From NCBI GenBank assembly GCA_022837185.1, contig JALHJD010000040.1, forward strand, positions 14,551-26,435: a stretch of 11,885 nucleotides of DNA. Direction: 5' to 3'. Below are positions 1 to 5,734 of this stretch, piece by piece. The notes beneath the pieces are model-generated. The model did not search any database and was not told where the DNA came from. It saw only the letters and a program-made list of their open reading frames with translations. A program made the position numbers and the translations under genes. The first letter of the stretch is position 1, and every line of letters begins with the position of its first letter. The stretch is from Desulfobacteraceae bacterium (GTDB lineage Bacteria > Desulfobacterota > Desulfobulbia > Desulfobulbales > Desulfobulbaceae).

Positions 1-216
1 GGATCGAAAGTATACATTGAAGGCAAACTGCAGACCAGAAAATGGCAGGATCAGAACGGCAACGACCGGTACAGCACGGAGATCGTTGCCCGAGACATGC
101 AGATGCTCAGTCCGCGGGGAACATCTTCCTCAAACGAGAACTACGGCGCAAACAGCGGCTACCAGGATTTTCCCCCTGAACCGCCGCCGGGAACGGGGGA
201 TGACGTTCCGTTTTAA
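1..216 (+). CDS. ssb: Single-stranded DNA-binding protein, C-terminal part
   Basis: SSB coats single-stranded DNA during replication, repair and recombination and recruits partner proteins through its acidic tail. Only the last 71 codons are in the window; the start lies to the left and the stop is TAA at 214-216. The visible part opens with [15 protein letters not shown], the end of the OB fold and a close match to the equivalent E. coli stretch, followed by [15 protein letters not shown], the last OB strand. A short Asn/Ser/Gly/Pro-rich linker then leads to the terminal DDVPF, the SSB protein-interaction tip (DDIPF in E. coli). The linker is much shorter than in E. coli. A dnaJ-like gene follows 26 nt downstream on the same strand, so the two may be co-transcribed. 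Identification is secure from both ends of the visible part. Confidence 0.95.
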   Translation, partial: GSKVYIEGKLQTRKWQDQNGNDRYSTEIVARDMQMLSPRGTSSSNENYGANSGYQDFPPEPPPGTGDDVPF

Positions 217-242
217 ATCATTTTTGCGAATCCGCGGCAGTT

Positions 243-1181
243 ATGGATTACTACACAGTTTTAGGCCTCGACAAGAAGGCCTCCCCGGACGAAATCAAGA
301 AAGCGTACCGCAAGCTCGCCCTCAAATACCATCCCGACAAAACCAACGGCGACAAGGCGGCCGAGGCGAAGTTCAAGGAGATCAATGAAGCCTATGCCGT
401 CCTGTCGGACAAGCACAAGCGGGAACAGTACGATACCTATGGCGCCAGCGGTTTTCATCAGCGCTTCTCCCAGGAGGACATTTTCCGGGGCTTCGATCTC
501 AACAGCATCCTGAGACAGTTCGGCTTCTTCAACAACTCCCAGTTCGGGGGCTCCAACGGTTTCAGGGCGTCATCCGGCCCCCAGCAATTCAATTCCATCT
601 TCGGCTACGCCTCGGGCAGGGGCGGCTGCCAGGGTGGCTGCGGGTCGTCCCAGCCCCTGAAGGGGGAGGACCTGACCTACCAGTTGTCCATATCTTTTGA
701 AGACGTTCTGCACGGAGCCGAGAAAACCATCAGCCTCCGCCATAACGGCGCCCCGCAGAACGTTTCGGTCAAGATCCCCAAGGGGATAGAATCGGGGAAA
801 AGGCTCCGGCTCAGCGGCAAGGGGGCGCCCTCACCCTCGGGCGGCCCTCCGGGCGATCTCTACCTCAAGATCACCGTCGATCCGCACCCGGAATTCCAGC
901 GCGACGGCGATGATCTGATCGTAGAAAAGAAAATTCCGTTCAGCATGGCCTGTCTCGGGACCGAAGTGGAAATTGTCACCCTGGAGGGCAAGCGGTTCAA
1001 GATCAAGGTGCCGCCGGGGGTGCAGCAGGACGCCCGGCTCAGGGTCAAGGGGCATGGGCTGCCCAGCGGGCCCATCGGGGAAAGGGGCGATCTGTACGTC
1101 AAGATCGGGGTCCACGTTCCCCAGGAGCTGTCCGAGGAGCAACAGGGCATCATCGGCAAACTCGCAGATGCCGGGTTGTAG
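243..1181 (+). CDS. DnaJ/CbpA-type (class II) J-domain co-chaperone
   Basis: J-domain proteins stimulate DnaK ATPase activity and deliver unfolded clients to it. The 312-residue protein begins with a complete J domain (about 1-67) carrying the HPD motif at residues 30-32. A Gly/Phe/Ser-rich linker (about 68-138) follows, then two beta-sandwich client-binding domains (about 141-215 and 216-295), with [19 protein letters not shown] and [19 protein letters not shown] as the repeated CTD signatures. The four CxxCxGxG zinc repeats of true DnaJ are absent, so it is class II (CbpA/DnaJB-like). One oddity is an isolated CQGGC at residues 129-133 in the linker. Only two Cys are present there, too few for the DnaJ zinc centres. 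No clear Shine-Dalgarno precedes the ATG, but the start agrees with the family's N-terminus. No cbpM, dnaK or grpE is nearby, so its dedicated role cannot be told from context. Confidence 0.93.
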   Translation: MDYYTVLGLDKKASPDEIKKAYRKLALKYHPDKTNGDKAAEAKFKEINEAYAVLSDKHKREQYDTYGASGFHQRFSQEDIFRGFDLNSILRQFGFFNNSQFGGSNGFRASSGPQQFNSIFGYASGRGGCQGGCGSSQPLKGEDLTYQLSISFEDVLHGAEKTISLRHNGAPQNVSVKIPKGIESGKRLRLSGKGAPSPSGGPPGDLYLKITVDPHPEFQRDGDDLIVEKKIPFSMACLGTEVEIVTLEGKRFKIKVPPGVQQDARLRVKGHGLPSGPIGERGDLYVKIGVHVPQELSEEQQGIIGKLADAGL

Positions 1182-1281
1182 AATTTCTTCCGATCAGGCC
1201 TCCGGCCGGCCAAGCGTTGGCGGCAGGGGCTTGGGGGGGCGATGAAAGGGGCGGGACCGGCCCCCGGATTCTGTAGCCCGG
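1171..1281. repeat. Structured convergent spacer between dnaJ and leuD
   Basis: The spacer between the two convergent stop codons is rich in inverted repeats. An outer pair, CCGGGTTGTAGAAT (1171-1184, containing the dnaJ stop) with ATTCTGTAGCCCGG (1268-1281), forms 14 continuous pairs in + strand RNA if three G-U wobbles are allowed; the - strand copy would have A-C mismatches instead. Inside lie hairpin GCCGGCCAA/TTGGCGGC (1205-1213 with 1217-1224, one bulged G) and a weaker GGGGC/GCCCC (1248-1252 with 1260-1264). No T-run follows any stem, so a classical intrinsic terminator is not evident. It could be a bidirectional terminator, an mRNA 3'-end stabiliser or a palindromic repeat element. 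Confidence 0.45.
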
Positions 1282-1317
1282 GTTTCCAGTCCGCACCTTC
1301 CCGGCAGACGAACCTTC

Positions 1318-1848
1318 TTAATAGTTCAGATCGGCGTAGGCGAGCCATCCTCCCGCCTCCACCAGTTTTTTGTCAAACCGGTTGAGGTGGAAGGTGCAGG
1401 TGACGGAGCGGCCGTCACCGCCGACTGCCGTCAATTTCTCTTCCTCCAGGTCGACATCGATGCTGACGTCTGCCGGCAGACTGAAAAGCCGGTCGATGTC
1501 TCCGGGATTCAGCTCCACGGCGAGAATGCCGCAGTTGAACATGTTCTGTCGGAAGATCCTGGCAAAACTCTCAGCCACCACGACATTGATGTCATTGACC
1601 TCCAGGGCCCAGACCGCGTGCTCCCTTGAAGACCCGCAGCCGAAGTTGGAACGGGTGACCAGCACATTGGCCCGCGCAAGGGCAGGGGAGCGGGGGTCGA
1701 AAACGGTTCCCGGCAGATGCAGGTCCTCGAGCAGATGGGGTTTGAGGGCCTGCTTGGATATCTCGGTCAGGTACTTCGCCGGTATGATCTCGTCGGTGTT
1801 GATGTCGCTTCTGTCTATGAAAAAGGCGGGTCCGCCGAATTTCTTCAT
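1318..1848 (-). CDS. leuD: 3-isopropylmalate dehydratase-type small subunit (LeuD family, short form)
   Basis: This is the small subunit of an aconitase-superfamily hydro-lyase, most likely isopropylmalate isomerase of leucine synthesis, which moves the hydroxyl of 2-isopropylmalate to give 3-isopropylmalate. The 176-residue product is the short archaeal-type form rather than the roughly 200-residue E. coli type. Visible landmarks are DINTDEIIPAKYL (15-27), SNFGCGSSREHAVWAL (67-82) and ESFARIFRQNMFNCGI (93-108). The start chosen is the second of two adjacent ATGs, because AGGAG at 1859-1855 lies 6 nt before it; an upstream in-frame ATG at 1875 would add nine residues but has no such support. 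leuC lies 42 nt upstream on the same strand. The residues after PAKYL, in the loop that helps set substrate choice in this family, are TE. That differs from the loop types I recall for characterised enzymes, so homoaconitase or another substrate remains possible. Confidence 0.88.
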   Translation of the reverse strand: MKKFGGPAFFIDRSDINTDEIIPAKYLTEISKQALKPHLLEDLHLPGTVFDPRSPALARANVLVTRSNFGCGSSREHAVWALEVNDINVVVAESFARIFRQNMFNCGILAVELNPGDIDRLFSLPADVSIDVDLEEEKLTAVGGDGRSVTCTFHLNRFDKKLVEAGGWLAYADLNY

Positions 1849-1854
1849 CATTTT

Positions 1855-1859
1855 CTCCT
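1855..1859 (-). promoter_or_regulatory. Shine-Dalgarno deciding the leuD start
   Basis: AGGAG read on the - strand lies 6 nt before the ATG at 1848 and only 3 nt before the adjacent ATG at 1851. It supports 1848 as the start and argues against the longer frame that begins at 1875. Confidence 0.7.
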
Positions 1860-1890
1860 GTCTGGAACTGGGCAACTGGTGACCGACACG

Positions 1891-3177
1891 TCAGGGCATA
1901 AACCGCCGCGGGTCGGTTATCTCGCCGGTAATTGCCGCCGCTGCGGCGCTGAGGGGGCTCATCAGGTGGACCATCCCGCCTTTTCCCATCCGGCCGTTGA
2001 AGTTCCGGTTGGTGGTCGAGGCGCAGGTTTCGCCTTCGGCGAGCACCCCGCTGCTCATGCCCAGGCAGGCGCCGCAGGTGGGGTTCAGGACGCAAAAACC
2101 GCTGTCCATGAATATCTTTATCAGCCCTTCGTCCAGGGCCTGGGAATACACTGCCGGAGTGGCCGGGGTCAGAATGCCGCGGACGGTCCCGGCAATGGTG
2201 CGCCCCTTGAGGATGGAGGCTGCGGCGCGGAGGTCCTCGATGCGGCCGTTGGTGCACGAGCCGATATATACCTGGTCGACGGGGGTGCCGGCCAGCTCGC
2301 CGATGTTTTTGACCTGATCGGGCTTGAATCCGAAGGTCACCTGGGGCTGCAGACTGCTCACGTCAACGGCCAGGGTTTGCGCATAGACCGCGTCGGCGTC
2401 GGAATGCCACTTGCGGAAATCATGAACCGCCTCGTCAATGGAGGCATAGTCATCCTGGATGAAGGGCCACAGGTATTCGGCAGTGACGCGGTCCGGCAGG
2501 CAGATGCCGCTCGTTGCTCCGGCTTCGACGGCCATGTTGCACAGGGTCATGCGGGAGGCCATGTCCATGGCGTCCACAACCGGGCCCCGGAATTCCATGA
2601 TCAGGTCGGTGGCGCCGTTGACCGTCAACAGCTTGATGATGTGGAGGATGATGTCCTTGGCAAACACCCCTTCGGGAACCGTGCCGGTCACCTCTATCTT
2701 CATGGACCGGGGGACCCGGAAGGCGCATACGCCCTTGAGGATGCCCACTTCGAGGTCGGTGGTTCCCACTCCGGCGGCGAAAGCTCCAAAGGCGCCGTGG
2801 GTGCAGGTGTGCGAATCGCCCATGATGACGGTATTGCCCGGCCTGATAAAACCCTTCTCCGGAAAGAGGGCGTGGCAGACCCCGTTGCGGCCGATATCGA
2901 AGAAATCGCTGATGGCGTGGCGCCTGGCCCAGTCACGGAGGATTTTGGCCTGGGTCGCGGTCTTGGAGTCCTTGGAGGGCGTCACGTGATCGATGACCGC
3001 CTTGATTCTGGCCGGGTCGAAGACCCTGTCCATGCCCTTGTCCACCAGGTCCATAATCGCTACCGGGGTGGTGATTTCGTGGCACATGACCACGTCAATG
3101 TCGAGGACCATGTTTTCCGGCGCCGGTGTGTCCCGGAGGTGGGCGGCGAATATTTTTTCGGCAATGGTCTTTCCCAT
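1891..3177 (-). CDS. leuC: 3-isopropylmalate dehydratase-type large subunit (LeuC family, short form)
   Basis: This large subunit carries the [4Fe-4S] cluster and works with the adjacent small subunit as an isopropylmalate isomerase (or homoaconitase-like) hydro-lyase in the cytoplasm. The 428-residue length fits the archaeal/two-subunit LeuC type and is shorter than the roughly 466-residue E. coli enzyme. The cluster-binding cysteines are visible as C308 in GSCTNGR and C368/C371 in NPTCGACLG. Other landmarks are DHVTPSKD (63-70), GDSHTCTHGAFGAF (120-133) and NRNFNGRMG (390-398), the last being near-invariant in the family. The ATG at 3177 has a weak AAGGA about 11 nt upstream. The gene is first of a leuC-leuD pair and is divergent from yejA. 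No leuA or leuB is within the window, so the pathway assignment rests on family resemblance alone. Confidence 0.92.
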   Translation of the reverse strand: MGKTIAEKIFAAHLRDTPAPENMVLDIDVVMCHEITTPVAIMDLVDKGMDRVFDPARIKAVIDHVTPSKDSKTATQAKILRDWARRHAISDFFDIGRNGVCHALFPEKGFIRPGNTVIMGDSHTCTHGAFGAFAAGVGTTDLEVGILKGVCAFRVPRSMKIEVTGTVPEGVFAKDIILHIIKLLTVNGATDLIMEFRGPVVDAMDMASRMTLCNMAVEAGATSGICLPDRVTAEYLWPFIQDDYASIDEAVHDFRKWHSDADAVYAQTLAVDVSSLQPQVTFGFKPDQVKNIGELAGTPVDQVYIGSCTNGRIEDLRAAASILKGRTIAGTVRGILTPATPAVYSQALDEGLIKIFMDSGFCVLNPTCGACLGMSSGVLAEGETCASTTNRNFNGRMGKGGMVHLMSPLSAAAAAITGEITDPRRFMP

Positions 3178-3210
3178 GTTGTCTTGTTTCCTTATGCTTA
3201 ATTATGTGAT

Positions 3211-3227
3211 CGCTTTACACAAAAGCG
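3211..3227. repeat. Perfect short palindrome in the leuC leader
   Basis: CGCTTT (3211-3216) and AAAGCG (3222-3227) form a perfect 6-bp inverted repeat around a 5-nt centre. It lies just downstream of the predicted leuC transcription start and about 34 nt before the leuC ATG. It could be an operator half-site pair or a small hairpin in the leader RNA. There is no T-run and no recognisable leucine-codon leader peptide. Confidence 0.35.
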
Positions 3228-3244
3228 TTGCTGACATGCTATCC

Positions 3245-3273
3245 AGTTTACCCGGCCCCGCCTGATCAGTCAA
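3245..3273 (-). promoter_or_regulatory. Putative sigma70-type promoter for leuC-leuD
   Basis: Read on the - strand, TTGACT (3273-3268, five of six to the -35 consensus) is separated by exactly 17 nt from TAAACT (3250-3245, four of six to the -10 consensus). The implied start near 3238 gives a leader of roughly 60 nt before leuC. This is visual matching only. Confidence 0.4.
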
Positions 3274-3305
3274 TCGATTCATGGTCCCGCCGGGGGCGCA
3301 AATGA

Positions 3306-3334
3306 TTGTCGAACGGAGATTTATGGGGTATAGA
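3306..3334 (+). promoter_or_regulatory. Putative sigma70-type promoter for the yejA cluster
   Basis: TTGTCG (3306-3311) and TATAGA (3329-3334) are separated by 17 nt, each matching four of six consensus positions. The predicted start near 3341 leaves a leader of about 50 nt before yejA. It is back to back with the leuC promoter, with 32 bp between the two -35 boxes. This is visual matching only. Confidence 0.35.
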
Positions 3335-3390
3335 TACTATTCTGCGTAACCTGTATCTTGTAAACCCCCGTCTCAACTTTTCTTTCACCG

Positions 3391-5202
3391 ATGATGACAA
3401 GATTTTTTCTGTTCCTGCTGATTTTTTTCCTGTTCTGTCCCGGGCATCTGTTCGCGGCGCACGGCATCAGCATTGACGGCAAGGTCAGCTATCCCGAGGG
3501 ATTCGACCATTTCGCCTATGTCAATCCCGCCGCCCCGAAGGGGGGCAGCCTGACCCTGCATGATCTGGGCGGCTTCGACAAGATGAACCCCTTTACCTTG
3601 AAAGGGAACGCGCCCTACGGTCTCGATTCCCTCATTTTCGAAACCCTCGCCGTGCCCAGCCTGGACGAGCCGTTCGCGGAATACGGCCTGATTGCCAAAG
3701 ACATTGAACTGGCCGAGGATAAAATGTCGGTCACCTACACCCTGGACGAACGGGCCCGGTTTTCCGACGGGAGCCCGGTGACGGTGGAAGACGTGGCCTA
3801 TTCCCTGAAAACCCTGAAAAGCGACCAGGCGCATCCCTTTTACCAGATTTACCTGCAGGACATCAAGGAGGCCGAGATCCTGGACGCCCGCCGGATCCGC
3901 TTTCATTTTCAGCGGACCAACAGGGAGCTGCACCTGATCGCCTCGCAGCTCCCGGTGCTTTCCAGGGCATTTTATGCGCAGCACCCGTTTGACGCGACCG
4001 GAAGCGAAGCGGCCATGAAACCGCCCGTCGGTTCCGGACCGTACATCGTCGCCGATGTCAATCCCGGCAAGTCCATAACCTATCGGCGCAATCCCGACTA
4101 CTGGGCCGTGGATCACCCGACCAGAAAAGGGATGTTCAATTTTGACCGGATCACCGTCAAATACTTCAAGGATCAGATCGTCAGCGTCGAGGCGTTCAAG
4201 GCCGGCGAGTTCGATTTCATGGCCGTCAACATCGCCAAGCAGTGGGAACGGGACCTGATCGGCAGACACTTTGCAAGCGGTAGCCTGGTCAAAAAAGTGT
4301 ACCCCCACAGAAACAACGCCGGGATGCAGGGCTTTGTCTTCAACACCCGCAGGCCCCTGTTCCGAGACCGGCTGGTGCGCAAGGCCCTTGGCCTGGCCCT
4401 TGATTTCGAGTGGATCAACACGACCCTTTTTTTCGGCCAGTACACGAGAAGCGACAGTTATTTCAGCAATTCCACCCTGGCGGCCAAGGGTCTGCCCGAG
4501 GGCCGGGAACTGCAACTGCTCGAACCGTTCCGGGATCAGCTTCCCCCGGAAGTGTTCACCGCCCCGTTGCGCCCGCCGGCAACGGATCCCCCTTCCAGCC
4601 TCCGGGCGAATCTGCGGGAAGCGAAAGAGCTGCTCGCCCAGGCCGGATGGGAAGTCCGCGACTCCGTCCTCCGCAACCGGCAGGGGGATCCATTTTCCTT
4701 TGAAATCCTGCTGGTCAGCCCATCTTTCGAGCGGGTGATGGCGCCCTATGTCAAAAACCTGCAAAAACTGGGCATTCAGGCCAGCTACAGAACCATTGAC
4801 GCGGCCCTGTTCACGGACAGGATCAAGAATTTCGATTTCGATATGGTGGTCAACGTCTTCGGCCAGTCCCAGTCGCCCGGCAATGAGCAGCGGGACTACT
4901 GGCATTCCGGCGCCGCCGACCGCCTGGGATCGCGCAACCTGGCCGGCATCAGTGACCCCGTGGTCGACAGCCTGGTGGATGAGATTATCTACGCCGAAAC
5001 CCAGGATGAGCTCACCGCCGCCTGCCGTGCCCTTGACCGGGTCCTCTGGTACGGCTACTATGTCGTTCCCAACTGGTACATGGCCGGCTGGCGTCTGGCG
5101 TACAGCTCCCGTCTGCGGCAGCCTGCGGTCCTTCCCCACTATTATTCACCGAATCAGCTGCTGATGACCTGGTGGGACACCACGGCGGCGTCCGGCCGAT
5201 GA
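3391..5202 (+). CDS. yejA: Periplasmic oligopeptide-binding protein, YejA type (SBP family 5)
   Basis: This is the solute receptor of a YejABEF-type ABC importer, which takes up oligopeptides and, in E. coli, microcin C. The 603-residue length is almost identical to E. coli YejA. Residues 1-22 form a signal peptide: a short basic start (MMTR), a Leu/Phe-rich core and LFA-AHG at the probable cleavage site. The cysteine at 16 lies in the hydrophobic core without a lipobox, so a lipoprotein is unlikely. The YejA-specific YVNPAAPKGG is at 43-52, and ARFSDGSPVTVEDVAYS follows in the family-5 signature region. ALGLALDFEWIN and the C-terminal NWYMAGWRLAY also match the YejA group. Two tandem ATGs (3391, 3394) have no clear Shine-Dalgarno. 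The yejB, yejE and yejF transporter genes are absent; tsaE follows after 13 nt instead. The receptor must borrow a transporter encoded elsewhere or have another job. Confidence 0.92.
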   Translation: MMTRFFLFLLIFFLFCPGHLFAAHGISIDGKVSYPEGFDHFAYVNPAAPKGGSLTLHDLGGFDKMNPFTLKGNAPYGLDSLIFETLAVPSLDEPFAEYGLIAKDIELAEDKMSVTYTLDERARFSDGSPVTVEDVAYSLKTLKSDQAHPFYQIYLQDIKEAEILDARRIRFHFQRTNRELHLIASQLPVLSRAFYAQHPFDATGSEAAMKPPVGSGPYIVADVNPGKSITYRRNPDYWAVDHPTRKGMFNFDRITVKYFKDQIVSVEAFKAGEFDFMAVNIAKQWERDLIGRHFASGSLVKKVYPHRNNAGMQGFVFNTRRPLFRDRLVRKALGLALDFEWINTTLFFGQYTRSDSYFSNSTLAAKGLPEGRELQLLEPFRDQLPPEVFTAPLRPPATDPPSSLRANLREAKELLAQAGWEVRDSVLRNRQGDPFSFEILLVSPSFERVMAPYVKNLQKLGIQASYRTIDAALFTDRIKNFDFDMVVNVFGQSQSPGNEQRDYWHSGAADRLGSRNLAGISDPVVDSLVDEIIYAETQDELTAACRALDRVLWYGYYVVPNWYMAGWRLAYSSRLRQPAVLPHYYSPNQLLMTWWDTTAASGR

Positions 5203-5215
5203 ACCGGCAGCGCCC

Positions 5216-5710
5216 ATGATGAGGCTGGTGCTGCAATCCCTGCGGCAGACCGGTGATTTAGGCCGGATACTGGGCCGCATGGCCGAACGGGGGGATGTCA
5301 TTCTTTTGCACGGGGCCCTGGGGGCCGGCAAGACGACGCTGGCCCGATCCATTGCCTCCGGTCTTGATGTTCCCCCGGAATGCTACGTCACCAGTCCTTC
5401 GTTCAGTCTGATGCTTGAATACCCGGGCCGTATGCCCCTGTACCATATTGACTGTTATCGTCTGCGGGGTGAAGATGATGTTGAAGAATCCGGCCTCATG
5501 GACTACATTGTGGCAGATGGTTTGACCGTTGTGGAGTGGCCGGACAGGCTCGGAGGCCTGGTGCCCGCCGAACATCTTGATATCAGGATGGACCAGGCCG
5601 GGGAACAGGCAAGGAAAGTGATAGTCACCCCGCACGGCAGACGGTGGCTGGAACGAATGGACGCCTTGAAAGCGGCCTGCGGCGCCGCATCCATTCTGGT
5701 TGAGAATTGA
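5216..5710 (+). CDS. tsaE: tRNA N6-threonylcarbamoyladenosine biosynthesis ATPase TsaE
   Basis: TsaE is the small ATPase that supports the TsaB-TsaD complex in adding threonylcarbamoyl to A37 of ANN-decoding tRNAs. The 164-residue protein shows a Walker A/P-loop GALGAGKTT (33-41), where E. coli has Asp instead of Ala at the second position. It also has the switch-like TSPSFSLMLEY (59-69), YHIDCYRL (76-83) with the conserved acidic residue D79, and EWPDRL (107-112). These are the diagnostic TsaE blocks in the usual order. The first of two tandem ATGs is used here; neither has a strong Shine-Dalgarno. The gene starts 13 nt after yejA and ends 24 nt before ycaO, so it is probably translated from a shared mRNA. 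The partners tsaB, tsaC and tsaD are not in the window, which is common for dispersed t6A genes. Confidence 0.95.
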   Translation: MMRLVLQSLRQTGDLGRILGRMAERGDVILLHGALGAGKTTLARSIASGLDVPPECYVTSPSFSLMLEYPGRMPLYHIDCYRLRGEDDVEESGLMDYIVADGLTVVEWPDRLGGLVPAEHLDIRMDQAGEQARKVIVTPHGRRWLERMDALKAACGAASILVEN

Positions 5711-5722
5711 GTGATTTTGCCC

Positions 5723-5726
5723 GGAG
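5723..5726 (+). promoter_or_regulatory. Shine-Dalgarno deciding the ycaO start
   Basis: GGAG at 5723-5726 stands 8 nt before the ATG at 5735. An in-frame GTG at 5711, directly after the tsaE stop, would add eight residues but has no purine-rich site, so 5735 is preferred. Confidence 0.6.
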
Positions 5727-5734
5727 CGTTTTGC

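Noticed and set aside
1248..1264. Intrinsic terminator between dnaJ and leuD (GGGGC/GCCCC hairpin)
   Set aside because: The stem is only 5 bp and no T-run follows on either strand, so it is reported only as part of the structured spacer.
1717..3201. 494-codon open frame on the + strand opposite leuC and leuD
   Set aside because: It runs antisense to two conserved isomerase subunits; the His/Gly/Asp-rich translation is typical of an antisense shadow.
3181..3245. Leucine attenuator or leader peptide before leuC
   Set aside because: No short frame with Leu codons and no terminator/antiterminator pair could be seen in the roughly 60-nt leader.
3385..5139. 584-codon open frame on the - strand opposite yejA
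   Set aside because: yejA on the + strand is unmistakable; the antisense translation is Gly/Val/Gln-rich with no domain and is a codon-bias shadow.
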